In this document: positions 1-13,900 of the stretch, one piece after another
Numbering within the stretch: the first letter of the stretch is position 1
How the letters are laid out: every line of letters starts with the position of its first letter
NCBI GenBank assembly: GCA_036346355.1
Contig: CM070584.1
Coordinates: 27,002,039 to 27,066,038, forward strand
Direction of reading: 5' to 3'
Source: Rhipidocladum racemiflorum
Taxonomy: Eukaryota > Streptophyta > Magnoliopsida > Poales > Poaceae
Length of the DNA stretch: 64,000 nucleotides
Program-made: the position numbers and the translations under genes
Notes under the pieces: model-generated
Database searches by the model: none
Told to the model about the DNA's origin: nothing
Seen by the model: the letters and a program-made list of their open reading frames with translations, nothing else

Positions 1-1086
1 TAAGATCCAGCGGTGTGCGGCGCAAGGGGTCGAGAACAAGGTAGGGATCCTCTCCATTAGCGACCTGCCGGTGCCTTGTAGTTAGCACCATTGTGCGTGA
101 CAACAGAACAACTTTGTCTCTCGCCAATCATCTCAATCATTCTCTCTTGCAAGTTAGCAAGCATCATGGCATCATGTGATTCACTAGATGCATCAATCGA
201 CTCAAGAAGAAAGTCCCTTCGGGACTATTAACCAGGAAGTTGATCAACTGACGACCCTCCTATGGTCCATCCATCGACATGAGAGAGCAACCATATTGCT
301 TCCATGCCTCTTCATGCTTCTTCTTCTCGCCATCTGTCTCCTTAACTACCTTACGAAGCAATGGCTCTCGTAGTTCATGGAAACTAGGAGGCTTGAAACG
401 AGAACCATACTTGTGCAATGGCCTCTCTTGCTATCTCAAATTGTCTTGAATTTGCAACATTGAATGGTACACCACACTCATAGAAAAACTTGGCTACCTC
501 TATCTGCATGACTTCTCTTTCTTCCTTGGTCCTCATGCCGGCTTCTATGGAAGTTTGATGCGGCCCCTTTGCATGTCTTTGCTCTACAACCTCTCTGGGC
601 GTTAAATCGAAGCATAGCGATAATAGGTTTTTGGTGCAGGCACCTTGAGTGAAATCTTTGCCGACTTCATTTTTTGGAGGCTGTCCCGAACTTGGATGGA
701 CACTCACATTGCTATTAGAGGCTTCCGACTCCTTGCTAGATGCCTCTATTGCCACATTATCATCTTGTTCATCATCTAGAAGCAGTGGTCTACCCTCTTG
801 CCCTTCTCTAAAGCCTCTTGCATCTCTTTCATGATGGATGAGGTTGTTTTGGGACACTTCGTCACATCTCCAAACCCACCCGCGAGATGTTGTTTCACCC
901 TCTTGATTCCTCCTTTTATCTTCCTCTGACAAAGATTGCATTGGATCAACTCTCGCTTATTAGGCTCTGCATAATATGCATACTTCCATCCGGATCATCG
1001 GACTTCGGCTTTCGACTAGGATCATCCAATGGATTATAATTTGTGGGAGGGGGAGGTGCACTGCCACTTGAACTTGCACTTGCCAT
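1..1086 (-). pseudogene. hAT-1 transposase, N-terminal part, frameshifted
   Basis: The likely start codon is at 1086 (minus), giving MASASSSGSAPPPPTNY. A BED-type zinc finger follows in a shifted frame near 840-960, with readable pieces CNLCQRKI and VKQHLAGGFGDVTKC (C-x2-C, H and C ligands). The next domain start, KFFYECGVPFNVANSRQFE, is near 440-500 and is typical of plant hAT proteins. From 373 down to 1 other frames give HELREPLLRKVVKE and, at the left edge, the same region that reads LMSDGWTDRRGRH and CAAHCLDL in hAT-2. Reading needs at least two frame changes and has in-frame stops, so it is a pseudogene. A BED-hAT transposase would bind element ends and catalyse cut-and-paste transposition. 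It is related to the hAT-2 protein in this window but retains the N-terminus that hAT-2 has lost. Confidence 0.75.
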
Positions 1087-1102
1087 TTCGTCGATTTCGA
1101 CG

Positions 1103-1265
1103 CTGCAATCAATTCAATCAATTCAATATGCTACAATCAATTCAATCAACATTCAATCAATTCAACACAGAGAGAGAAGAGAGACAGAGGGGACAGAGAG
1201 AAGAGAGAGACAGAGGGGGCCAAGCTTTACCGCAAAGAGAGGGGGGGCGTCTACTGCAAAGAGAG
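1103..1265. repeat. Low-complexity tract in hAT-1 leader
   Basis: A short-period run of attcaatca units (about 1107-1165) is followed by GAGAGA-rich purine sequence to about 1265. Open frames across it are compositional and are not genes. Confidence 0.8.
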
Positions 1266-1945
1266 GGGGCGTCATGAGACAGAGGCGGAAGACAGAGAGA
1301 AGAAGACAGAGGAGGCGTCGGCACTGCAGAGAGGGACGACGACGAGTAAAGCAGAGAGAAGAGAGCCCGAGAGGGGGTACCCGACCGGCAACTGCAGCGA
1401 CGACGGCAGCGCGGCACGGCGACGACGGCGAACGGCACGGCGACGGTAGATCCGGATCCGGAGAAGGCGCCAGACGGAGAGCGGAGGGGCGGGCAAAGAC
1501 GGCGCTAGACGAAGACGGCGGCGAAGCGGGCTAGCGCCGGCGGCCGACGGCGGCGGATCTGCGGGCGGCGGCTCGGCCTTAGGGTTAGTCTCCTCTGCCT
1601 TCCCCGAAACCCGTTTCCTCTGGCTGTGTTCCCCGATCCGGTCTCTAAATGTCCTCCTCAGACCTCAGTCTCTCCCGGCCAAAACGCGCTTGAACGGGCG
1701 TTTCGTCCCTTCGGGACGTTCTTCTCGTTTACACGCCGCTCCAGAGACGTTCCATGCCGTTTTACGCCATTCTCCAGAACGACCCGGACGTTCTCATGCT
1801 TAGAGCCGTTCCAGCGTTAAAACGACGTTTAAACGTCGTTTTAACGACGTTTTAATAAGCCTGTTTGCTGGTTAATTGCGACCTGCGTGTGTTTTGTTTT
1901 TGTCAATGTGTTGGAAGATACTAACCTTGTATCTGTCTTCTCTAG

Positions 1946-4900
1946 CATTGCATTCACATCGCCTCTGATGGTGGTCGTGTTTGTCGCCCACTTATAATTG
2001 CTGATCAGGGGATATCAAGGGTCAAAGAGCATCATATGAGAGAACTGAGGGTTAGCAATTTTGCATGCCACAATTTTTTTGATCTATTGCCTTTTGTTTG
2101 TTCTCCATCTCTCAACTGATTTTTCCTTCTAGGATGGTATTCGTTCGTTCGATGATTTTCTGCGTGATGGGTTAATTGAATATCTTGACGTTAATGAAGA
2201 GAACAATGCATTGGTACATCGTGATTCTTTTGTCTTTTCTTCTATGGCTTATTTATATTGTGATAATGTGTTTAAGATGATTGAAACAGATTGCATTGTA
2301 TGAGCATGAGGATCAAGATGATGTTCTAAGAAGCAGCATCACACACATCGAAATAGAACCATTGACTATCTTAGGAGTTGTAGCTGGACTTATTCCTTAT
2401 CCACACCATAACCAATCTCCACGTAATACTTATCAGGCAAGGATGCAGATTATTGATATACATCTCAGTGTTTTTGTGATTTTTTTTTTACATTTTCTCG
2501 TTTGCAGTGTGCAATGGGTAAGCAAGCGATGGGAAATATTGCATATAATCAGGCAAGAAGCAGCTTGACTTTTTTTTTGTTAATTGCTGCATTTTGTTTT
2601 TGTTTCTTTGCACTCACATGAATGAGGCATGAAGTGTTCTAGCTGCAACTGGTTCATGCATTCAGACCATTCAAAAGCATCTATCCACATACCTGGATAA
2701 AATTAATTACCTGTGCATCATATCTGACTTTACAATGGTGTGATACCCTGGTTCTTCCTTGTAATAGCTTCTTTCCCTATGAAAGGAAAAATAATTTTTC
2801 TTTGCAATGTGCTGCAGTTGTTTCGAGCAGATTCTCTACTCTATTTGCTAGTGTACGCGCAACGTCCCCTGCTTACAACAAAAACAATCGAGTTGGTTCG
2901 TCTCTCTCTCTCTCTCTCTCTCTCTCTAGATTTCATGTGCAGGACATTTTACTGCAAATCTTTTCAGGTGGGATATGATAAGCTTGGGGCTGGGCAGAAT
3001 GCAACTGTTGCTGTCATGAGTTATAGTGGATATGATATTGAAGATGCTATTGTAATGAACAAATCATCCCTTGATCGAGGTTTTGGTCGTTGCATAGCAA
3101 TGAAAAAGTAATGTTATACTTCCAATAGCAATGCTTTTTCATTCACTGACTGAAGTGCTTGGGGAGCATGTCCTCAGTGTTGTTTTCATTTTTATAGATG
3201 TATCTTTGCTTCTCATGCTACAGGTACACCGTAACAAAGGAGAAATATGGGGATGGTGTATCAGACAGGATTGCTAAACCCCAAAGAGATAAAGATGGTG
3301 TTTTGATAAAGCAGAATATGCGGGTATCAAAACAACTCGTCATAGTCGTTGTTCTTAGGCTACATTATAAAACCCTTTATTTTTTTCAGTAGGATGGCTT
3401 ATTAGCTGAATTTGAATTGAACAAAATTTAAGCTCACTTTGACATGCGAGGAAAATCCCTGTTAAAAAAAAGACACGAGGAAAAAAACAAGGAAATTTTG
3501 TAGGTCGTGATGGTCCAAGTCATGACTGTTGAGCTATTTGGATTTTTGGAAAAGAAGGAAAGCAAAAGTCCATAGGAATAGCCCCATCCGTCCACTTTTG
3601 GAAAAATACAGAAAGGAGGTTGAATTGAAATAGAAGTTTTTCCTAGTAGTGATGAGCTCAAGTTCGGAGAAATTCATGCATTATTAAAGATCATCTAAAT
3701 TAAGTCTTAGCTGTTCTCTTTTCTTAAAATAAGTTGTGTCAGTCAAAGCCCCATCTTTGTAAATTTTCTTGATTTTTTTTATTGAATTTTGAATTTATAT
3801 GATCTGTGGTTATCATCAAAATGATATTGTTGCTATGTTACAACCTTTGATAGTTTTGACTTTTGAATATGAAGTTTTGAGTTTAAAATTCCAATTTTGG
3901 GTTTTGTTTGAGTTCCTTTATTTGGAATAATTACATAGAAATGGTATCGCAGAGTCACAATGGTGGCCATTTTTGTTTTTGTTTGAATGTGTATGTTTGG
4001 TAGTCTTTTTTTTATGGCTGTGGGAATATCTCGTTATGGGTTGTAGAACCTAAATGGGTTTGCCAGTTCCAAACGGGCTGATTTATTCGCATCCTTTAAT
4101 CCATGAACTTAGTATACATTTTCTAATTGCTCCTAGAAACTACAGAACGTCTTTTTTTTTTGACAGGCATTGGATGAAGATGGATTGGCTGCACCAGGTC
4201 AAATAATCCGCAACCATGATATCTATGTGAACAAGCAGACTCCCAAGATTACCGCGAGAGGTACTGGTGCTCCGTTAACAGACAGGTGAGTTGTCTTTCT
4301 TATTTTTTGTGATTCTTTATTCTTAAGTTCTATCTTCTACTTTTTGGCTCAAAAGTTTTTCTGTTGAAGAATGCTATATGTGCTTTGTTGCTTTAAATTA
4401 CTCATCCAGGGACTACAAGGACTCACCTACTGTTTACAAAGGTGTTGATGGTGAGACAACTGTTGTAGACCGTGTACTACTTTGTTCGGATACAAATGAC
4501 AAATTAATCATTAAGTGTATTATCCGTCACACTAGGAGGCCAGAGGTATGGCTTTTTTTTGCTGAATTCCCTTGATTTCATCTGCAGAAGAATGAATATA
4601 AAATATGGCATGCCTGTTTGTGATCCAGGTTGGTGACAAATTTAGTAGCAGACACGGACAGAAAGGTGTTTGTGGTACCATTGTTCAACAGGAAGACTTC
4701 CCTTTCTCTGAGAGAGGAATATGCCCTGATTTAATTATGAATCCCCATGGCTTTCCAAGGTTTTATGTTGGCTTTGGTTATGTTATATATTTCTTTCCTC
4801 TTTTTGTGGATTTTCTTAGCTTCACTGTTCGTCACTATTCCTTGTGCCGCTTATCTATGAAATATATTCCAAATGCGATGAGATTTTTAGTTTTTTTTTC

Positions 4901-7900
4901 TCAAAACTTTTACACCTGGTTTCCATGGAGTTGATCAGTTGACACAAAGCGAGGGTGTTTCCACCTGATATTTACCCTATACCCTTGTCATGGGCGTGCT
5001 AAATAACTGTTATAGGATTAACTTTTGTGGCTTGACTACGTTAGCTAAATTTATTGTGCTTCTAAGTTTGTAATGTTTGTGTGATAGTGTTTCTAGCCTG
5101 ACTGACTCTTATTTTGCTCCAGTCGTATGACAATAGGTAAAATGATTGAGCTTCTTGGGGGAAAGGCTGGCGTATCTTGTGGTCGATTTCATTATGGCAG
5201 TGCATTTGGTGAACCAAGTGGTAATGCTGATCAGGTTGAAGACATAAGGTATGCTCCCATCATGGTTGTACCATAATGTTGGTTACAATAATTCATTAAC
5301 ATTGTTTTTCTTTGCATACCAGCTATACTCTAGTCAAGCACGGGTTCAGCTATAATGGAAAAGATTTCTTGTACTCAGGTGCATTGTTAATGTCAAATTA
5401 CTTTGTGCTGATAAACAAAATTTTCATGTTATTCCAAGTTTGTATTGATTAGATTCCACCAATTATGAAAACCATGGTGCTGCAGCTAGTACGCAACTAA
5501 AGCAAGTCAGACGGGAACCTTGTTCAATTTACGTTGAGCTAATGGAAAACTTACTATGTTTCAGTTGTTTCTTGTACAGTACAGAATATATAGAAATAGA
5601 TCTCAATAACAATAAAGAATGGGGTTCGCTACGGTAGAATCAACTTTTAACCAGCAGTTTTCACTGGTTTTCGGTCAAACCAGTCTCCACCCGTTTCTTG
5701 AAACGTGGCCAGTTCTTTTTTTTTCTGGAATGTGTGTATTGACTTATCAGATATCCCAAACTTCAAATCTTGGATTTATTGGAATTCAAATGTTTTCAAA
5801 AGGGAAACTGGCTGAAAAAACGGCTGGTTTGCGGCAAATCAGGCAGGTAACGTTTGCTTGTGTTGAAAACGGATTTCTGAACCCTGCTTTCAACCACAAA
5901 AAAGCCATATTTCTTCTTGCACATTTTGCACTTCTTACTCCCCACTTGTAGGGTGAGCAGTGCATGGTGAAAAAAGTGTATATAAAGTGGCAAATTGCAC
6001 ATAATTCAAATGCATGTACCATAGTCCATAGTCACTCTTAAAAAGAATATACAAACTAAAATTTGATAGCTATATTCTGTTATCTTCCAATCATGCAAAT
6101 TACTGTGGTACTACATATCTTCTTGGAAGATTTTGATCATGCAATTTTTCGTACTCTTATTTGTGAGATTATGTTCTATCTGCATGGTGCGGTTGCACAC
6201 CCACCTGGCCCTGCCAGGGTTCTTGAGAGCTGTTTCTTTTCCATTTCAGGCATTTTAGGTCATCCCCTTCAGGCATATATCTTCATGGGGCCAATCTACT
6301 ACCAGAAACTGAAGCACATGGTGGGCATTGTTTTGTTTGTTTGCTCCCTTTTTCACTTAGAGCATCTCCAGCAGAGCCCCTAAACTTTAAAATAGGGAGT
6401 GTAGTAAAAAAAAACAGATCCAGCAGGGTCCCAACTCAAGCCCCTAAAATTAGGAGGCCCCTAAATTTGTCTCCGCCCCAATTCCCACGAACATTTTAGG
6501 GGCCTCTAAATTTGCTTCCTCAGCCCTAATTCCCACGGACGCGAGCACAACCCCTATTCGGGCAGTTTCCTTGCGCGCGCACCTTGGGATCGCTCGCCGA
6601 GTTCCAATTCACAGCGCTTCGTAGTTTGACTCATTGTTCGGGGTTTCTATTTATCATGTTTTGAAAATTTTAAATTTAAATTTGAAATATCATGTTTTTA
6701 AATTGTAAATGTTAATATGCTTATGTTTTATGTATTACAAATATTTTTTATTGAATTTTAGTGGTGTTAAATGAAGATTATATATAACGGATATGTCAAA
6801 ATAGGGGAAAAAGTAAAATAAGGGCTGAGATTTAAGGGCTGTTGCTGGACTTGTGCTCTGAAAATAGGGTCCCAAAAAATAGGGGGAGTCCCTAAATCCA
6901 AAATAGGGGTCCTGTTTTAGGAGCCCTTGCTGGAGATGCTCTTAGCCTTAACTGAGGCTTTGTGAACTATTTCGTGCATGTTTGTGGAACACCATGTATG
7001 ATGCAACGATAGGAAGACTTGCATTCCATTCTTTCTTACTTAGTGTTATTTTCTGTTCTCGTACCCATAGCTGTTGGTACATGATGTACGTAAAGAAAAT
7101 GAATTGTCACATCATTATGAATGCAATGTAAATAAATTTTTTTAACAAAAATCTGTAGTGGTTTGCTAAATAAACATTTCTCTAAGTCGTAACCGCATTT
7201 GGCAGCAGACCCATAATAGAAGAGTAGTCTCATTAACTTGAAATACTTATTAATATTCAACTTATTGACTTTAATATTGTGCAATATATAGGTGTTAAAG
7301 GAACTATTATTTAACTTCTGTTCTGTAAATTTCTCCTTTTGGGGGAGGCTGCCTCAAATATACTAATTGGGTAACCACGTCCTCTCTCAACTTGGTCAGA
7401 AAACTGCATGATATACTTGTTTTTTAAGGTATTAGCAGGCCTGAGCAATGTATGTTCAAACTGGACCAAAAAAAAAAAAAAAAGCTTCAACAAATACATA
7501 CTTGTTTTTGTTTGTTTCCAGGTTCGTTGAAGCTAATTGGCACCTATGGCTGTCTTTTCAGCTTGCTTGAGATTTCATTTGTACTTTATTTTATAATTCT
7601 GTAAATATTTGCTTACATATGGAGTCGCCAGGTTCTTGATAAGATGCATGCTCGAGCTAGCGGACCGCGAGTATTGCTGACCAGGCAACCTACTGAAGGG
7701 CGAAGTCGTGATGGAGGTTTTACATCTTCTACTTATGCTGCAATTAAATGACTATGAAGCATAGTACTCTTCTGACTATATTGTTCATTGTCTTTAATAC
7801 GTTTTTTCATAGGCCTGCGTCTTGGTGAGATGGAGCGTGATTGTTTAATTGCGTACGGTGCTAGCATGCTAATCTTTGAACGTCTACTATTATCCAGTGA

Positions 7901-10900
7901 TCCGTATCAAGTGCAGGTAATCTTTGAAGTAATTTGTGATTCTCTCTGTAAGATGAAATCATGTTAGGACATATCTATGCATGCTGTTGTTCAGTTGTTG
8001 TAGCATCAGTAGGGTTATGAAACCTGCCTGCTTGTCATGGTTAAACAGCCCTTACAGCAAATAGTTTTATAAATAGCTTTTACTTGCAAAAGTTTTTTTT
8101 TTTTGCTTGCTAACTATCCAGCAGTTGTCTTAAGTTTTGCCATGGGAGAGTTCTTTATTGATCTCATTAGTTGAGTTGACCACAAACTAACAAAAAATTT
8201 ATATGTTCCTATTTATTTATTTATTTGACAAGAATGTCCTTTAATTTCTTGGGAATTTGTGATGAACTCACCTTATTTTTGGTTGTTCACGTTCTCCAGG
8301 TTTGCAGAAAATGTGGTTTGTTAGGCTACTACAATCATAAACTGAAGACTTCGTACTGTTCAATGTGCAAAAATGGAGAAAATATGGCCAAGATGAGGAT
8401 GCCATATGCTTGCAAGCTTTTGTTTCAGGTACCACAGAAGGGGGAAGTGAAAATAGTTCCTTTAATCATGCAGCTTGATTTATTCGCTGAGATTTCTAAG
8501 AATTACAATGCTTAGGCCCTTCTAGGGGCTTACCTGCCTTCAAAAGAAAAAAAAGGAATCACACTGCTCACCTAGTTAGGGGCTCAAGTTTTTGCCTAAT
8601 TTGTATTGCACAGATACTTTTTTGTTGGTGTTTTCCTATAGTTTGTTCAAATGTGTCCTGTACCTCTGAAATTGTATATTTATAAATGGAATAAGTCCAT
8701 TTTGCACCCCTCAACTTTCCAAAAAGTCAATTTAACACCCTCAACTACAAAACCGGGTATTTACCACCCCCCCCCCCAAACTTTAAAAACCTGGGCCAAT
8801 TTACACCATAAGGCGGTTTTTGTTATGAATAGAACAATAGCACTTGTATTCATCATGAGGCCAATGGGCCAGTATATATATATGTACATAAGGTCAAGCA
8901 GTAGGACTATCTCTAACCACATATGTATATAAGGAATAGGACTATTTCTAACACCCCCCTTCAAACTCATGGTGGATCTACTACACTGAGTTTGGAGAGA
9001 AAAAGTAATGATAAGCTCTAGTTTGCGTCTTCGTGAAGAAATCTGCCAGAGTTCTGAAGGCACAAACTGAAGAGTGACAACCCGATCCTGTACCTGTGAC
9101 CTCATGTAAGAAGCATCAACACCAATATGCTTGGTGAGTTCATGCTTCACTGGATCTCGAGCAATACTGATAGCACCCGTACTGTCAGATAAAAGAGGAG
9201 TCGGTGTAGAAACAGAAACACCAAAATCCTCAAGCAACCACCGTTGCCAAGTAACCTCTGCTGTCAAAAGAGCCATAGCCCGCAACTCAGCCTCAGCACT
9301 CGAACAAGAAACTGCTGTCTGCTTCTTAGTCTTCCAAGCAATGAGAGAACCACCAAGAAAAACACAGTAAGCAGAAAGGGACCGACGATCAGAGTGATCA
9401 CTAGCCCATGTAGCATCAGAGTATGCCTGGAGCTGTAAAGAGCTGGAGCGTGGAAAGAAAAGACGGCGAGAGATAGTTCCACGAAGATATTGTAGAACAC
9501 GAAGAAGATGACTATAGTGGAGCTGAGTGGGAGCAGAAACGAACTGACTCAGGATATGGACTGGATATGAAATGTCAGGACGAGTGACACCAAGGTAAAC
9601 AAGACTCCCAACAAGATGGCGATAGCGAGTAAGATCCTCAAGAGGTTCATCATCAGTAGGTCGAAGGTGAACATTGAGCTCCATGGGAGTCTCAGCTATA
9701 CGCTCATCAGTGAGAAGCACGATCAAGAAGATCCTGGATATACTTCTCTTGGGAGAGAGAAACCCTCAGATGTAGAAAAAACCTCAATCCCAAGAAAGTA
9801 TCGAAGAGGGCCTAGATCGGACATGAGAAACTGCTCATTGAGAAGCACCTTTACAAAGGCAATATACTGAGAATCATCGCCAGTAATGATCATGTCATCA
9901 ACATATAGAAGGAGGAGTCCGACCATGAGAAGAAATGTGAACAAAGAGCGCAGGCATGGTTATCACGGCGCCCCGGCGAGGCGAGTCGCCTCCGGGGCGC
10001 CTGGACGCCTAGGCGCCTAGGCGACGATTAGGCGACCAAAAATACTAGTAATAAAAATGCATTTGCAGCCATATCACATATATGTATATAACATATATAC
10101 CTTGTAGGAATGCAAATAAATAGCACAACAAGATGTGTGTAGTACCTTGTATGAATCTTTGGTGTGATCAATCCATCCAGATCCAGCAGCTTGCCTTGAT
10201 TTTCCCTGGTACAAGCAGGACATTTACTTGATGTCAGCAAGATGAAAGTATGAAACACTAGGTTGTTGGATACATGGAGTTGACATAAACTACAAAAATA
10301 TCTTCAAAACAGAATTGAGAATGTTCCAAGGATAAAAATACTGAAAATTACAAACATAGATATAATGTTCCAAAGACAAGGACATTAAAACATAGATATA
10401 ATGTTCCAAGGACAAGAACATTCAAACATCAATCAATCAATGTCTAAGTCTAAATCATCTTGACGATTCTCATCACTTGGTCCACTCTCATGAGGAGAAG
10501 TAGGCGGCGTTTGGCCATAATCATCGTCGATGTCTAGATCATCGGCCACCAAAGGTTCATAGTCTTCATCCTCGTCTGAGCCTTGCTCTTCTCCTTCAAT
10601 TGTTGAGCTCAAATTTACACCACGTCGAGAGTACGTCCTGGTCATCCTAGGTAGATTACGACCTTGAAGCATTTGTGATGCACCGGTGGCTTCATCAACA
10701 TGAGCCCATGAAAGATTTTCTCCGTGGTGGACTTCTTCGGTACTCATTTCAACCCATTCATTGTCCCATTGGAATTCTTCTAAGATCAAAGGGTTGAAAT
10801 TTGTCCCTTCCACACGCCTCTTTTGAAAGCGTTCGGCAATCTTAGGTTGTATTGAATGTAGACCAAATCATTCAATCTTTGGTGCTCCAACCGGTTTCTC

Positions 10901-13900
10901 TTTTGTATGGATCGAAAATGAATCACTAATCAACAACGAGAAAATACTTGGAATATATGAGCAGCCTTGAAATAAATACAACTTAGTTGCTTACAAATTC
11001 GAAGATGCTCCAATTGCGTTCTAGCAGGAGGCCGAACAACAAAGGCCGAGGATGCGTCTTGCAAACTTTTGAAGCTCTCTAGCAAGGCCACCAAAAGCAT
11101 CCCACCAATCAACTAAAATGTAAAACATGCTATCTATGTTAGAAACTTAGCATGTTTAAAATTGAATCAATTTAGAATAGAAATTTAATACTTACGAGGG
11201 CTCTTAGTTTTTTGTTGCATCATAACTGATTGCTTTCCAAAGCTCTTCCTCATTTTCTCATAATCATCCGCTTGATCACTTATCTTTCTTAGCAAATTGT
11301 CATCACAATTAACAATTTTTTCAAGCACATCATTGAATGTAATCCGAGCCTCGAAGCATAGTCAATATCTTTTTCCTTGATGTCGAAAAACCTATTTGGG
11401 TTCAAAAACAATGCAGCCCCATGCAGCTTTTGCTCCATCTGGTTCACCCACCGCCTCTCAATGATGTCCATTACCTTCTTTAGTACCCTTGGTTTGCTTC
11501 CAAAAGACTCTCTTATCTTATTCCTAGCATGATCCATACTTGCTGAAACTTACGGCATGGCGGGCTTCTCATCCCCATCAACAATTCTCGGCTGTCGGCA
11601 AAGGTGGGATGCTCTTATGCAATCCTCCACAAAGACGCCAAAAATGCAAAGACAACAAAATATCACAAACTTTCTTCCCCGCCTCCGTCTGAGCCAATTT
11701 GGCCCTAGTCCAATCCTCACTAACAAAGAGTAGTCGCAAAGCATCCTTATGCTTATATAAACTCTGTAAAGTGAGAAAAGAAGTAGCAAACCGAGTGGCC
11801 GCGGGTCTCACTAAATCCCTCCCTCCTGTCTTCTCCCTCATTGCATCGAGAAGCCTCCCGTGCCTATAGATGAATGTAGTCACATGCTTGGCTTGATTGA
11901 TGGCCTTCTTGAACTCACTTATTTTTCCAATATCTTCCAACATAAGATCTAAACAATGTGCGGCACAAGGAGTCGAGAAGAGAGTGAAACCTTTCCATAA
12001 GAATTTTACTCCGCCAAAGAAAAAGATTGAGTTCCAAACAATTTGTAGCTCTAATATTTTTTTTTGGCTAAAGAGAAACTTACCAAAGACCTTGAAGTTG
12101 GCACCATTATCGGTGACCACTTGAACGACGTTGTCAGGGCCTATCTCCTCAATCCTCTTCTCAAGCAAATCAGCTAACATCCTTGCATCAGCCGACTGAG
12201 AGGATGCATCTACAGACTCCAAGAAGAAAGTCCCTTCAGGACAATTGACAAGAAAATTTATCAAGTGTCTTCCTCTCCTATCAGTCCATCCATCTGACAT
12301 TAGTGTACAACCATGTATGTATATCAATGTGTCCTATACAAACATCATTAATCATTATCAATCATTTATTCATTTTTATACAAACTAAAATAAACAGTGT
12401 TAATACTCAGTAGTGCTTGAGCTTGGTATGTAGAATGGGATGAGGATTGAGTATTTGATTGCTTGGTGTGCCGACAGCTGTCGGCACGACCAAGCAATCA
12501 AATACTCAATCCTCATCCCATTCGGCATACCAAGCTCAAGCACTCAATTCTCATGCACTATGCACTAATCGGCGACCTATGCCTCGATCGGTCAAGCCTT
12601 TGCACTATGCGATGTCGACCTCGGCCAGGCGATCGGCGCTCGGCACTAGTCACTCCATACATGCCTCACCCTCGGCGCATCACCTCGGTAGAAGGAGGAA
12701 GGAACGGAATCCCTCAGGCCTCGGCGCATCACCTCGGCGGAAGGAGAGGAAGGATCGGCCGATCGGCGACCTCATCCTCACCGAATCCTTCCGGCGGAGC
12801 GAGAGGAGAAGGGAGGCGGAGGAGGAAGGAGCTCACGGGGCGCGAGGAGGCGGAGGAGGAAGGAGCGCCAGCGCGAGGAGGCGGAGGAGGAAGAAGCGCA
12901 CGGCGAAGGGAGGGAGGCGAAGGATTACCGGTGGACAAAGCGCGGGCGAGCAAGCCGGGCGACGGCGGCGGCGGCGGGCTGGCTAGGGTTCTTCCGCCTC
13001 GGCCCGATCGTCTTCACCCGTGAGTCCAATCTCGTCCACGCTGAAGTCTTCACCCGTGAGGCCGTGGCCGTAAGTCGCTCTCCTCCGTGAGTCCGTTTTA
13101 TCCTCCACCAAAGGCCGATTCGACGGCCGTCGAAAACCCTGACGACGCCTAGGCGCGCGCGACGCCAGACGCCAGCGGCCGCTGGCCGGCCAGCGAGGCG
13201 CCGAGCCAAGGCGAGCCCGGCCGGCCGCCTGGACGCCTAGTCGGCGCCTAGGCGACGCCGTGATATCAATGAGCGCAGGATCATGAGCACTTGCAGAGAA
13301 ACTGATAGAATAAGTCCTTGTACTGTTGGTCTTTGTGGTCCTCATGGTAGTTTGCTTTTTAGGACAACATCTTAGACTAGACTAGCATCTAGCATATGCT
13401 TGACTGCCCTGGCTAGCTATAAATATGTAACCCTAATCCCTCAGGATGGGTATGGCATTGAGTGAGAAATAAACCCGAAAATTGCCCCAACTCCTATTGT
13501 CACCCTCTCTAAATGAGAGTAAGAATTCAGCTACTAACAAGTGGTATCAGAGCTGTTCTTTCCTGCAGCCTAAACATCTCTTGCTCATCTCCTTCCCACG
13601 CCCCCCTTTGCTCTCAGCTAGCAGCAGTAAGGGCCTGTTTGGATCCATTAGCAGCTAATAGTTAGCAAGCTAATAGTTGCTAGCTAACTATTAGTTGGAG
13701 GGTGTTTGGATCCACCAGCTAATATGTGGCTAATAGATGCTATTGTCCAGAATACCCATGCTATTAAATGCTACTGGTGGTAGACGCGAAGGGTATTTTG
13801 GTTAAATGCCACCTATTAGCTGCTATTAGCTGGGTTTGGTTAGCTAATGAGATAACTATTAGCTGGGTGCCTAGCTAATAGTTAGCTGATTTATTAGCTG

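Larger units (their letters stand above)
1..1855 (-). mobile_element. hAT-1 DNA transposon, partial (runs off left edge)
   Basis: The minus strand encodes a hAT-type transposase (BED zinc finger and catalytic-region start). Upstream of its start codon lie a purine-rich, low-complexity leader (about 1100-1540) and a GC-rich segment. That segment ends in short inverted motifs of the type aaacgacgtttaaacgtcg near 1820-1855, which I take as the terminus. The right boundary is approximate and the other end is outside the window, so no target-site duplication could be checked. The element lies just upstream of the first visible NRPC2 exon, so it probably sits in an NRPC2 intron (inferred). Confidence 0.6.
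9955..13271. mobile_element. hAT-2 DNA transposon, 3.3 kb, inside Copia A
   Basis: Terminal repeats CATGGTTATCACGGCG (left) and, inverted, CATTGATATCACGGCG (right) match at 14 of 16 positions. They are flanked by the 8-bp duplication agcgcagg (9947-9954, 13272-13279), the hAT size. Subterminal arrays of the gcctaggcg type occur at both ends (about 9975-10045 and 13145-13255). It carries a C-terminal transposase fragment on the minus strand but no BED domain, so it is an internally deleted derivative. The target was the Copia A RT region; removing the element rejoins AHDPAL to the YVDD-bearing part. Confidence 0.92.

Noticed and set aside
1043..1534. 163-codon + strand frame rich in Arg/Glu/Gly
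   Set aside because: Low-complexity GAGA and GC-rich leader of hAT-1; no motifs.
8764..8777. Run of about 13 cytosines as a feature
   Set aside because: Homopolymer inside the MULE MITE; length is error-prone and has no evident role.
12459..13345. Overlapping Arg/Gly/Pro-rich frames on both strands
   Set aside because: GC-rich 5' region of hAT-2; composition-driven and opposite strands are equally open.
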